The notes beneath the pieces were generated by a model. It was not told where the DNA came from, did no database searches, and was given only the letters and a program-made list of their open reading frames with translations. Shown piece after piece: positions 20,774 through 31,393 of a DNA stretch of 64,000 bases. The stretch is from assembly GCA_037176885.1 (NCBI GenBank), contig JAWWNJ010000111.1, forward strand, positions 620,001-684,000, written 5' to 3'. A program made the translations under genes and the position numbers. Source of the DNA: Favolaschia claudopus (lineage: Eukaryota; Basidiomycota; Agaricomycetes; Agaricales; Mycenaceae). Positions within the stretch are counted from its first letter, which is position 1; the number at the start of each line of letters is the position of its first letter.

Positions 20774-21002
20774 TAAAGTAGGTCAAAAGGTGATGAGAGC
20801 GCGATGAGCGGCCGTGAACAAGTGAGTCGGAGTCAGCTAGAGTATGTTAGAGAGCTAGTCGACGTGGGGAATAAGTGACTAGCGGGTAGTAAAGGTAACG
20901 AGCAGTATATAAGGTAGTGAAGGGGATGGTGATGGCGATGCGACGGTACACGACGAAAAGAAATCGGAACGGAGTGGAAGCTCACGGATCAATCCTACAA
21001 CA
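20774..21002 (-). mobile_element. Solo copia LTR inserted in the chromovirus integrase
   Basis: A 229-bp LTR collinear with 15699-15939. Flanked by GAAGG (20769-20773) and GAATG (21003-21007), a 5-bp target duplication with one mismatch. Removing the LTR and one flank rejoins the integrase as NGAF-KLELP, in frame and matching the chromovirus consensus. A solo LTR normally arises by recombination between two LTRs of a full element. Confidence 0.9.
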
Positions 21003-22046
21003 GAATGCACCATTACCGACGACCTTCAGAACCTTGAAGGGGCCGATACGCCGGTGGGAGAATTTCACCGAAGGGCGGGTGGTGCGGATATCTGAAGCAT
21101 CAACCCACACCCGGTCACCAATCTTGATGTCTGGAGCTGGCGTCCGCCGGCGGTCATAGTACTGCTTGTACTCTGCTTTGGCCTTGACAAGTGCTGCGTT
21201 CGCCTCGGAAACCACTGACGCAATCCGATCGTGGAACTCGTGCACAGCCTCCAACCTAGAACGTGCAGCGTGGCCATCCGTGGAAGCCGACCAGTGTCGA
21301 CATACCGACCGACATGGCGCGACAGCTGGGGCCACCAGTAGTTCCGAGACACGAGCTCCAGGGTCTTGAAACTACCGGCATGGCCTGAAACGCGCGTGTC
21401 ATGGTGCTGCTCCAGGATGCGTCGGCGGAGGTCCTTGTCTCGGGGGATGACAATCATCCCCCGGAAGTAAAGGAGTCCACCTTCAATACGCCATTCCAAA
21501 GACCGGGCAGACAGCACACCTCGGGCCTTGAGGAGTTCCTTAGCAGCCAGGGCAATGGGCTCTTCAAGGTCGGGGTCTCCAGCAAGTGCATCACGAATGT
21601 CGCGCAGGAGGGGAGCCTCAGGGCCAGCAATAACGAGGGGCCTCGGTGGCCCGAACGTGGAACAGCTCGGGTCGAAGCAGGGTAACGTCCTGGTTATCGT
21701 CCTGCACTCCATGGTCCGGTCTCCGAGAGAGCGCATCGGGGCGACCCATGAGGCGACCCGGTTGGTGGTGCAGCGAGAAGTCGAAACGGGAGAGGTAGAG
21801 AGACCACCGAGCTTGGCGACGGTTGAGCTTCTGGGCCTTCCGGAAATATTCCAGGTTTTTGTGGTCCGTCCAGATCTCAACCGGGTGCTGCACGCCCTCA
21901 AGGAAGTGGCGCCTCTCCTCAAGGGCTCGCACGATCGCAAGCATCTCCTTGTCGTGAATCTCGTAATTCCGCTGCACCTCGTTCAGGCTCTTAGAGTAGA
22001 ACGCAACCGGATGCCACTTGCCATCGTCACCCTGCTGGGAGAGGAC

Positions 22047-22097
22047 GGCACCGGTGGCATAGTGGCACCGGTGGCATAGTGGCACCGGTGGCATAGT
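22047..22097. repeat. 17-bp unit in three tandem copies inside RNase H
   Basis: GGCACCGGTGGCATAGT is repeated three times without interruption. The two extra copies add 34 bp and shift the frame. With a single copy the RNase H frame reads DYATGAVLSQQ continuously. Confidence 0.9.
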
Positions 22098-22134
22098 CAG
22101 AGCTGTCAGCCTCGAGCCGGTACGGGCCAAGGTA

Positions 22135-23145
22135 CGGTTGCCAACGAGTCCACGCTTTGTTTTCGGCCGAAAGCTTTTCGACGCGACTTATCTGGCGCCC
22201 TTGTGTATGCTTTCTACCTCCATAGGCCCTCTCCAGGACCCTTTTCGCGACGCCCATGACGTTGGGGGCGCTACACTGAGGTCAAGACTGGCTCGCAGGG
22301 CTAATTTGCAACAGGAAAATATTCGTTTCAGACTATTCTTTCAATTTTCCTTCAATGCTGGGAGAAATGTTGGCTGGCAACCAGTGGAGGCGGGTGTTGT
22401 GGGAAGGGTCTAGTGTGGCGGCGGGCGCACACCGCGAATTCAATAAAAGGTGCGCAATAAATATCTTGTATGTACCGTATACACTTGTCACTTACACACC
22501 TGGTTCAAGCAAGAAAGAACTCGCCACCGTTACCACTCCCCGCCTCTGCTTTCACCCCTCCGCCATCACCGCTGCTGAAATTCGTTCAGTTCAGTGCATA
22601 TACAGCCTTACTTTCCGGCGCTACTAGGTACGGCAAAGGTACGGCGAAAAATGCCAGCCTTCTAAGCTTCTTTCGGCGCGGTCAACGCATGCAACTACTA
22701 TTGCCAGGTTTGCCGCCTACATAGGACACTATGTATATACTGTAGCGCGCTGATACGACTCTTTTACATACAATGACACTGTGTTGTGGTTTCCGGAAGT
22801 TACAGTAACGCAGATATACTGTACAGACCTCTATCGCAAACAATCCCGGACACACCACATCAACCTGCCAGCCATGTAGATAACTTCCTCAAAACCGTGT
22901 TAATCTGCACTTCAGATCGACTTGAAGCCCAAAGCATGGACTTGTTGGCAAAGGCGGCGTACCGACACCTTTCCTGGCCATTCTGGGATGTGTAGCGTGC
23001 TTTTTGCGGCGTCCTCGACGTCATGGGCGTCGCGAACAGGGTCCTGGAGAGGGCCTATGGAGGTAGAAAGCATACACAAGGGCGCCAGATAAGTCGCGTC
23101 GAAAAGCTTTCGGCCGAAAACAAAGCGTGGACTCGTTGGCAACCG
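22135..23145. mobile_element. 1,011-bp MITE with CGGTTGCCAACGAGTCC ends, copy 1
   Basis: Termini of at least 110 bp are near-perfect inverted repeats (CGGTTGCCAACGAGTCC outermost), with TA on both sides (22133-22134, 23146-23147). The copy at 31943-32953 has exactly the same length, is inverted, and encodes identical short frames. No frame has transposase motifs. It cuts the chromovirus pol. Confidence 0.92.
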
Positions 23146-23147
23146 TA

Positions 23148-23702
23148 AAGATCAGCGGCTTCTCTTTTTTTGCCTGGATTGTTTTTTGTACTCTTCACGT
23201 ATCTTCAAGGATCTGCAACACAAAAAAAACTCTCAACGTGCAAAAAACACTTCAATCATTCGCAGATTCTCAAGGATCTTCAAAGAAAGTTGAACTGAAT
23301 TTCGATTTTTTTTAGCAAATCTGCCAAGATCTTCGAAGATCTTCGAAGATTCTCGAGGATCTGTGCATTCCAAGCATAAAAACAGCCCCCGCTTCATACA
23401 AAAGGTATTTTTGTCCAGGGGGGGCAGTAAAGCCCTCGAAATGACCGATTTTTCTAGAAACCGACCGAAAAGTCCCCGAAGGTCACGTGGATAGATTCCC
23501 ACAGATCCGGCACTCTACGGAAAAACCGCGCGCGTGCTGACAAAGCCGGGAACTTCTCCATTCCGAGGGTGATGGCAAAACGGTCCAGGTTCCCACGGTG
23601 GGTCATTGTTTTACCCAAGGGGCCATCTGTCAAGCGCCATCAAAGATGAGGCCTTGCAGTATGCTCGTGTTTATGATGGGCGTTGATCTCACCAGTGGCA
23701 CC
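23148..23702. other. Unassigned interval left of the hAT element
   Basis: Contains a short internal repeat of GATCTTCGAA words (23327-23350). No gene recognised. The Ty3 gag N-terminus expected left of the hAT insertion could not be confirmed here. Confidence 0.35.
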
Positions 23703-26700
23703 TAGTGCTGCCGGGAGCTGAGTTGGAGCTAGTGCTGCCGGGAGCTGGAGTTAGCTCCGAGCTGAGTTCAGCTCCAACTCGACCCGTTACCATAAACGGC
23801 ACCTCGAGGTGATGCCAGCTCGCCTCGCCTCCGCTCCCAAAACAGGCACCGTGACATTTTTGACAGCGTCACTGAGTGACTGACGCGTCTACCACACTCC
23901 TCCTCCTCCCGCTCACCGACCAGCGCATCCTGGCGCAAACCAATCCTCCTATGCCTCACCTCAACCTCGCTTGGCATCGACGTCACCGGCTGACTGCCCC
24001 GCAGGACGCGAAACGCCCCACAAAGCTGGAAATATGACGCAAAGGTGGCGCGTCGGGACAGTGCATGGCGCACTCAGGGTCCAAGGTACGTGCAATAGAT
24101 ACCTCTAAAATGTCATATATATTGCCCCAATTATACTCCATTACAACTCTCCCTCTCGTGTGAACCCCCATGGCCTCGCCATCCTGCCAATGCGGTAACC
24201 CGCAGGCATGCACTTGCTACATCCAACCCCCGCGTCAAAACAACTTCACGATGAATTCGTACCCAACCCCCAACGTCTTTGGCTCATGGCCTGGCTCTCA
24301 GGTGTCCCCTATGTCTCTCCCGCCTCCGGCTTTCATCTCCGGATCGCCGTATCCTCCACCACCACCTCACGCCGCTTTCGGCCAGGCTTATGCCTTTCAA
24401 AATTCATACCCTGCTTCATTCAACACCGTGATACCACCCCCTTCGTCTACGGAACCTCGTGCCCCATTTATCGACGCGACTAATACGATTAATGCCGACG
24501 TCGCTCCGACACAGCGCAAGAAGAAACGCAAAGCTAATCCCAATGCTAACTCGGCAACTACTTCCCGTACCCGGCGCCGCGTTGACTCTAATTCAACCTC
24601 CGAACCCGCGGTTTATGGGGTGGGTCCGTCTGGTGCAAACATGGCGGCAGCAGCCGCAGCGTCTGAATCTGTTTCCCATCCCGCGATCCCTCACGCAAAC
24701 TTTGGCTCTCTGATCAACAAATCTTCGGCATCTGCAGACGATGCGACGGATGTTTGGTATTTCGTTCGAGGTGTCCACGGCCCTTCTGCGCCAACTGTCG
24801 CACCAGAACCTACCGAAATGAAGGTAGATCGCCCGGATAAAAAGGTCTTTTCTCATTTATCATGCCGCCTCTGTCCGTGAGTGTTCCATTGTATTTTATT
24901 CGTGTACCTATTCAAGCTAAACCCTTCTTTCGTTAGATTTCCGAAATGGAAGGCATGAAAGAATGGTCCTGGACAAACCAAGACCATCCGAAATCATCTT
25001 GAGGGAGAACATGGTAAAGTTTGGAAGGATATGGTCATCTTGAAGGGGCTCAAGAATTGGGATATTCTCGCAAAGGCGCCGAAGACTCCGGGAGAGCGAG
25101 AGGAATTTTCTATTCCCGGATTCTACGAACGATTGGTTAAGTGGATCGCTGTTGATGATCAGGTTGGTGCTATCTCATCATTGTTTCTTGCGATTCTGAT
25201 ATATTTGGTTAGTCTCTGGACGTGGTGGATTGTCCCGAACTCCGTGATCTCCTCCTCTTTATTGGGGCTCAATTGGAGGACAAGGACATTCCTCATCGCA
25301 CGAAGTTATCAGAATTGATTGTCAAACGGTTCCAGGCCGAATATCAGTTAATGATTCATGAAATACAGGTATGTCATGTTATATTCTAACGATTCACCCT
25401 CTAATTATATGCGCAGAACTCGCTTGGGCGACAGTCTTACACCCAGGATGTGTGGAGTCGCGAAAATCTTGACTCGCATCTGGGGATTACCGCGCACTAC
25501 ATCGTCCGAGACGCGAATGGGCACCTTGTACTTAAAACTCGGCTCGTTGCTTTTCGTCGATTGGATGGGAGACATACCGGTCAAAATATTGCCAAAATCT
25601 TTGTACAAGTTTTGAAGGAGATTGGTTGTTTGCACCAAGTAAGTCACATAGAGTTGTGAATTGAACGGCCTGCTGATGATCACTCAGGTCGGAATGATTA
25701 CATGCGACAATGCTAGCAACAATAACACATGCATGGTGTATATTGCGCAGGAGCTCGCCGTACTCGGAATTCCTTTCGATGCGGAAGGGAACAGAATTCG
25801 GTGAGTTTTGATGATTTATTCCCGAGTCTGAGGGCTAACCGTGTTCAGCTGTTTTCCGCATGTCGTCAATATTGCTGTCAAAGCCGCTCTCGCAACACTT
25901 CCCGAATTACCTGCTTATCAAGATGGTGTCGATTCGGACAACTACGGCACGCCGATTCCCGAGGCACTGAAGCAGGATGTCGGGTATTGGGAGGCGCTAA
26001 GAAAAAATCCAGTCAAACAAACTCGGACACTCGTTACATCGTGCCGAGCGTCTGGTCAACGACGGGATAATTTTAAGGAGACGATCGAACGTGGCAACGA
26101 GGAGGGCGGCTTCGGCGAACCCGCCTTGAAGCTGCGCGTCATACAGCTCTTGCAAGATGTCGACACGCGTTGGTCGGCTACGTTCTTGATGATAGACCGG
26201 TATCTTGAGCAAGATTTGGTTTGTTCTATTGTTTTTTTCTTGCTGGTAGGGATTGAATTTGACTTGCAATTTCGTTCAGGCTGTTGAGGCATTTCTCGAC
26301 GACCCAATGCAAGTCGAGATTTCAGATGACCGACTCGATCCGATCGCCAAGACTGTGCTCGTCGACATTCGGCGCTTTTTACAGGTCCCACATCTTGTCC
26401 AGGAGATAGTATCTGCGGAGAAAGCGCCTACCCTGTCCTATGTGCTCCCACTCTATGAGCAGCTCATTGCCGCACTCAAGCTTCTTGCTCGAGAGCTCCC
26501 GAAAATCAGTCTCGGTATTAACGCCGCTGTCGATAAATTCACCGAATACCTCGGGATGTCTCGGCGCACTCGAATTTACGCGCTGGCCATGGGTAAACAC
26601 TTCGCTCTTCTTCACCTCATTCGCTTCAACCACTCATATTATTTCTCAGTTTTAAATCCGACAACAAAACTTCAATGGCTCAGGGATAACTGGTCCCCGT

Positions 26701-27843
26701 CAGATGCGGAGGAAGCCAGAACTTGGATACGTGCAGCAGTGCGTCCCAAATCTTCCCATTATTGCGCTACTGACAAACCACCAAGATGCTGGAGTACCGC
26801 CGAGAGTTCCGCACTAACCAGAACTCTGCAAGCACTGCCCAGATTCCTTTAACTGCCAGTCGCCGCGCTGTTCACACGCCGTCCTCGTCCCACGCCGCTC
26901 GTGCACAGAAATCTGGTTTTGCAAAACTGGGTGCTCTTGTAAAAGAGCTCTCTGCTTCCGACATTGAATCTCCACCAAGCAGTCAAGATTCACAGCCGCT
27001 TTCGGAGGAAGAGCAAGCCGAGGCGGAGCGCCGGGCGGCTGCCGAAGATGAGCAGATTGTCGACACGGAGCTGAATGAATATGAGAGGGAGGGCCTTCTG
27101 GGTGGATCGGATCCAGAATATGAGGACCTCGACCTGCTTCGCTACTGGGAGGTGAGTTTCGAGTATTCTTTGTGATTGTGTTGGTTTCTAAATTGTTACA
27201 GGCTCGCCAGTATCGGTTCCGGCACCTATTTCGCGTGGCGGTCGATGTATTGCCTGTTCAGGCTTCAGCGGTACCATGCGAGCGTGTTTTCTCTTCGAGC
27301 AAGGACACAGATGCCTCCCTACGCAACAGTCTCTCCCCCGAGATGATGGAAATGCTCCAGATTCTCAAATTTATTTATCGACAGGATCGCATCAAATTTT
27401 GCGACGAGTTAGTCGTAACCGAGGAAGATCTGTCTGTTGTTGATATTGACCCTGATGTAGCAGAAAGGTTGATTGCGGCAGGGCGTACTCAAGAGCTTAA
27501 GGATCTTATAGAATCTTCCTGGGCTTCGCCCGTTTGATTTTTGCGTTGTATTCACTTGTATGATCATTGTGCTTTGTATTGTTCCATAATTTACTCATAA
27601 ACTGTATAGTCTTTTATTGTCCATATGTTTATTATACTTTTTGGAGAATTGTACCACATTTTTGAGGTGCATACGAGGTCAAAACAATGCAATGTAGCTC
27701 GAAACGAGGAGACGGGGGACCGTGGGACGGAAACTTCCGTTTATGGATGTCAGCTCCAAGCTGCCTCGGCCCAACTCCGAGCTCGAGCGAGCTGATGGGC
27801 AATCACCTCGAGCTCAGCTCCAACTCAGCTCCCGGCAGCACTA
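23703..27843 (+). mobile_element. hAT transposon, long copy
   Basis: About 4.14 kb. The outer 27 bp (TAGTGCTGCCGGGAGCTG, then AGTTGGAGC) equal the reverse complement of the right end exactly. The left terminus is tandemly doubled: a second TAGTGCTGCCGGGAGCTG starts at 23730. Subterminal regions are dense in AGCTC words. No 8-bp duplication is visible: the flanks GTGGCACC and CTCCAGGA differ, suggesting end rearrangement. It encodes the ten-exon transposase and sits at the left border of Ty3 gag sequence. Confidence 0.85.
24170..27537 (+). pseudogene. hAT-family transposase, ten exons, one nonsense codon
   Basis: Exons deduced from frame and splice sites: 24170-24876, 24937-25162, 25213-25368, 25417-25638, 25688-25800, 25849-26218, 26280-26592, 26650-26738, 26786-27151, 27202-27537. 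All introns are short GT-AG. The N-terminus is Pro/Ser-rich with a basic tract (RKKKRKANPN). Exons 1-2 resemble a BED-type zinc finger (CRLCP...KTIRNHLEGEH). The catalytic region includes SYTQDVWS and MITCDNASNN. The end holds the hAT dimerisation domain (RHLFRVAVDVLPVQASAVPCERVFSSSKD). Exon 2 carries TGA at 24956-24958 where the second copy has TGG (Trp), so this otherwise complete gene is interrupted by one transition. The stop may block autonomous activity unless the two copies differ by sequencing error. Confidence 0.9.
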
Positions 27844-28198
27844 CTCCAGGACCGGCCCCGCGGGAACTTCTGGACTATGGGGGGATAGACTCGGCGGCAT
27901 CAGCGATGCCAGCTTTCAACTCATCGGGGTCGAGCTGTTCCCCATGGACGTTGATCGCACGCGCTTCCGGAGAACACCCCCCCGCGGCTGCTACCGATGC
28001 GGCAGTCCACATCTGGCCCGAGATTGCCCCACCCCGGCTGACGTCCGAGCCGCTGATGTCCTTGACGAGGTCATTCGCCAGCTTGGGTCCGAGCTCCTCT
28101 CCGAACTGGTGGCTCGGATTGCCACCACCGACTCGCTGGCTGAGCCAGAGTCAGTGGCCGCCGAGGAAGAGCAGGGTTTTCTCCCACGCGACGAGTGA
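27844..28198 (+). pseudogene. Ty3-type gag C-terminus with zinc knuckle
   Basis: The frame runs out of the hAT terminus into FPMDVDRTRFRRTPPRG and CYRCGSPHLARDC, a CCHC knuckle with one residue fewer than the usual C-x2-C-x4-H-x4-C spacing. It ends in an acidic tail at TGA 28196-28198. The gag N-terminus is missing to the left. The next frame (protease) overlaps the stop by a few bases in another register, the usual gag-pol arrangement. Confidence 0.82.
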
Positions 28199-28995
28199 GC
28201 GGCACGCCCTCGGTCGCGTCTCCTAATCGCTTCGCATGTTTGTATGATGAGTCTGCCAATGTTACATCTCTTGAACCTGCCGAAATGAAAGACGTACCCC
28301 CTGCTCCCCTCCGTTCCCCACGCATCCGGCGAAAGCCTTGGCAACGTAGACTTCCTCAGCGCTATACTGTTGCTGCTGCACCCGGTGCCAACTCCCTGCA
28401 TCTCCCCCTTGAGATTCAGGCAGTCCAGGATGCCACCAAGATTTCTCTCGAAGGTCTCGTTGACTGTGGTGCCACCTCAGACTTCATTGACTCTGAGTTC
28501 GCAGCTAAGTCTGGCCTCCCCCTCCGCCTCCTTGCACAGCCCATTCCAGTTTTCAATGTGGATGGCTCCCCAAATGAGGCTGGTGCAATCCGCGAGGTGG
28601 CTGACGTCGTGCTGCAGTATCGTGGTCACTCTGAGCGCATGCAGCTCGCTGTTACCCGTCTTGGGAAGCAGAAGCTCATCCTCGGCTACTCCTGGCTCCG
28701 GAAGCATAACCCGGAGATTGACTGGGACACCCGAGAGGTCAAGATGAGCAGATGCCCCAGCGAGTGCTCTACGTGCCGCACCGAGGTTCGCCTGGAGGCT
28801 CGCGCTGCACGCCGAGAGTCCCGCCTGGCCGCTGAGATCCTCCGGCAGCTCCGGCTTGGTCCCCTTTCATCCATCTGCGCCATAGACTTAGGCGAAGATG
28901 AATACGATGACCTGCCAGAGCTGTTCCCGGACTACGAGGAACTATGTATTGTAATGCCGGTGCCCGGCTTACAGAAAAGGGGGAGCTTGCGCTAA
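28199..28995 (+). pseudogene. Ty3-type retropepsin region
   Basis: Contains ISLEGLVDCGATSDFIDSEF, the retropepsin active-site loop as D-C-G-A (Asp codon at 28462-28464), then the flap-side region and LILGYSWLRKHNPEIDWD, typical of Ty3/gypsy proteases. Homology continues through LPELFPDYEEL and stops at about 28955. The linker to RT (usually about 100 residues) is missing, replaced by unrelated sequence up to 30596. Confidence 0.88.
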
Positions 28996-29167
28996 TTCCG
29001 TCCAGCCTGAACAGAAATGATTTTGTGAGAGGCAAAGTTTCGTTAAATCAGCCTTACATACACAACTCAAGCCATACTTCTTGTCTTAGTGCCGAAGTCC
29101 CGGTAAAACCTGCTACCATAGAGCTGATTTCAGGAATTTGTGCAATTTTGACTGCTGCCCAGGCTAA

Positions 29168-29904
29168 CACTGTGCCCAGGCAAGGTCTTGAATTTCATGA
29201 TGTTGTTCATGACCTAAAGTCGGGAAAATCATGACAGTTTAGTTTGAAATTCATGTTGGTTCATCATGAATTCATGACGAAACGTTAGGATTGGGGGGCC
29301 ATGAAATTCCTAACAAGTTTGGGCCTCTTCCTGACGTTTTTCCATGACGGTTTGTCAGGAATTTCAAAGGGAAACATGAGGAAAATTAGATGGCACGAAG
29401 CAAAATAATGTCGGATAATCATTGAGGCTTTCGCTGGGAATCGAACCGGCGACCACGTGGCCTACGAATCTCGTTGGCCGCATGCCTCACTCCAATTAGG
29501 CCAAGAGGGCTTTGCAGGACATGTTCTGTTACACCATACATGTAGCAACGCATACATATATCCCACCCTTCTCATACCGATTGCATCCCCTTTCGGGTCG
29601 CAATCTTGCCGCAATTTTAAAAACTCAGTAAAGAGCAACAGAGTAGGCATATCAGTGACGTAAATATTCACTCAATACATCTTGTAGACTTGTATATCAA
29701 GGATGTGGACTTTGCAAAATTCAGCTGGATTTTTCATGATGAATTTCATGATGTTCTGCCATGAATTCATGTCCTCATAAAATGGCTTTTGGGCCGTCAT
29801 GAAAGCCATCTTGAAATTCATGATGTGCTTCGTGACAAAACATCGTGAAATTTGAAATTCATGACGATTAGTTTTGAAATGCATGACGGATCCTTCGCAC
29901 AGTG
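29168..29904. mobile_element. 737-bp element with TAA duplication (PIF/Harbinger-like MITE)
   Basis: CACTGTGC at the left and GCACAGTG at the right, flanked by TAA (29165-29167, 29905-29907). TWA 3-bp duplications are characteristic of PIF/Harbinger. The interior has many TTCATGA/TCATGAA words in both orientations and a tRNA-like segment. No transposase is encoded. Confidence 0.65.
29429..29511 (-). ncRNA. tRNA-like sequence with pol III A and B boxes
   Basis: On the minus strand, TGGCCTAATTGG (29492-29503) fits the A box. It has a paired D stem (GCCT/AGGC). GGTTCGATTCC (29437-29447) is a perfect B box. The acceptor stem does not pair, the T stem has a bulge, and the anticodon arm forms an over-long hairpin. 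It is therefore a degenerate tRNA or tRNA-derived (SINE-like) head, not a functional tRNA. Confidence 0.55.
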
Positions 29905-29907
29905 TAA

Positions 29908-30596
29908 TGGTTCTGATTTTTTTTGGGGGGGAATGGAATTGATGGGTGTGAACTGAAGTTGATGGTATGGTTGCGGACCGAACTTCGTGACAAGTCGCAG
30001 TCTCAATTTGGTAATTGATACTGTCACGTCAGTTTTCATTGAGACATCCTGGGATTGTGTAAATAGCATTGCAAGAAGGTAATCTACAAACGTACTGGAG
30101 CAAAACTTAGAAAAATCGGTTTTCCGTGTTTTGCACGGCAATTTCGCGCTTTTGATTGCGGATCACTTGGACCGGTGGCTGTGCAACAGCATCAATGTCG
30201 CCTGGCCATTGCCGATTTCTTGAGGATATTTCACTTTCACTGTGGGGTCCGGAAGAAGGAGTCCGGGGTTGCAGAGGCAGAATGGCAGAGAAAGACTTGA
30301 TTACCTGCCTCAAACTCGCGAGTTTAGTACACACAATTTTGGTTTTTCGCTGTTCAAATTTCGTGTTTTGTAACCCTAAGTTAGGAGTACCTACGATTCC
30401 TCTGAAACAAAAATTTCACCTATAAACCATACCCTAGTTCCTGCTAAATCTCGAATCCCGAAGGATTTTGAGCAAAATTGGGACTGGTCATGAAGTTTTG
30501 GCCGCAACCATATTCCTGCCTTTGTGGTTTCTGTGAAAGTCGGGAGTAATTTCCTATTGATGGGAGCCCTTGGCTGAGAGTATTTCTTTATTGCAC
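29908..30596. other. Unassigned sequence between the TAA element and RT
   Basis: No coding region or element end recognised. It lies where the protease-RT linker of the Ty3 element should be, so it is either part of a larger insertion or a replaced segment. Confidence 0.35.
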
Positions 30597-31393
30597 TTTC
30601 CCCTGATTGCGCCTCACCCGTCCTCTTTGTCAAGAAGAAGGACGGCGGACTTCGGTTCGTACAGGACTATCGAGCTTTAAACGCTATGACCGTGAAGAAT
30701 CGTTACCCGCTCCCCTTAATCAACGACCTCATCAACCGACTCAGGGGAGCCCGGTACTTCACGAAGCTTGATGTCCGATGGGGCTTTAACAATGTTCGAA
30801 TCCGTGAAGGCGACGAGTGGAAGGCAGCGTTCCGGACCAACCGGGGACTGTTTGAGCCGCTGGTATATGTACTTCGGTCTGACCAACTCCCCTGCAACCT
30901 TCCAGACCATGATAAACGACATCTTCCAGGATCTTATCCTCTCTGGCGACGTCATGGTCTACCTCAACAATATCCTCATTGCCCACTCAGACATCCGTCA
31001 GCATCGAGAGATCGTCCGAGAGGTCCTGCGGAGGCTTCGCGCAAACAAGCTTTACCTTCGAGCTGAGAAGTGTGAGTTTGAGCGGACCTCCATTGAGTAC
31101 CTCGGCGTGATTATCTCCCACAACCACGTCGAGATGGACCCTGTAAAGGTTGCAGGAGTGGCAGCTTGGCCAGCACCTGAGAATAAGAAGGATGTGCAGC
31201 AGTTCCTTAACTTCACAAACTTCTACCGCCGGTTCATTGCGGGCTTCTCGGACGTTGCTCAAGCCCTCTTCAGACTCACCAAGAAGGGCGTCGCCTGGAC
31301 TTGGGGGCCTGAAGAGCAAGCTGCCTTTGACGAGCTCAAGCGGCGGGTGACTCGGGACCTCGTTCTGGTTCTCCCGAACCCCGAACGCCCCAA
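30597..31393 (+). pseudogene. Ty3-type reverse transcriptase with YLNN in place of YLDD
   Basis: Starts within [12 protein letters not shown], followed by [37 protein letters not shown] and [18 protein letters not shown]. The catalytic box reads VYLNNILIA: both metal-binding Asp codons are Asn (30966-30971). A frameshift sits near 30875 (FEPLV/MYFGLTN). The connection region (FLNFTNFYRRFI, FDELKRRV) ends at PNPERP near 31393, where homology stops before RNase H. It is on the same strand and in the right order after the gag and protease fragments, so probably the same dead element. Confidence 0.92.

Larger units (their letters stand above)
20305..22134 (-). pseudogene. Ty3-type chromovirus pol remnant (RNase H, partial integrase, chromodomain)
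   Basis: Read on the minus strand from 22134 downwards. It starts inside RNase H (PYRLEADSSDYATGA, VAFYSKSLNEVQRNYEIHDK, DHKNLEYF, PDALSRRPD). The integrase N-terminal zinc-binding region follows, with HHDTRVSGHAG intact but its Cys pair lost. The D,D-35-E core is absent: sequence jumps near 21300 to the integrase C-terminus (GDRVWVDASDIRTTRPS, HRRIGPFKVLKVVGNGAF). After a solo LTR comes LELPPRYSALHPVFPVVKL, then a chromodomain (YFVRWKGYDLSHDQWVKHSN). Chromodomains are known to target such elements to heterochromatin. Frameshifts, a triplicated 17-mer and the core deletion make it non-functional. RT, protease and gag are cut off by the MITE at 22135. Confidence 0.92.

Noticed and set aside
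22047..22097. Programmed ribosomal frameshift in the chromovirus RNase H
   Set aside because: The frame change coincides with a triplicated 17-mer. A slippage duplication explains it without a recoding signal, and RNase H is not a usual frameshift site.
22786..22995. Short frames repeated at 22.1-23.1 kb and 32.0-33.1 kb, suggesting a conserved small protein
   Set aside because: Identity reflects recent duplication of a MITE, and the same frames occur mirrored within its long inverted arms. No transposase or other domain is visible.
29429..29511. Functional tRNA gene
   Set aside because: The acceptor stem does not pair and the T stem is bulged. Only the internal promoter boxes and the D arm are good, so it is called tRNA-like only.
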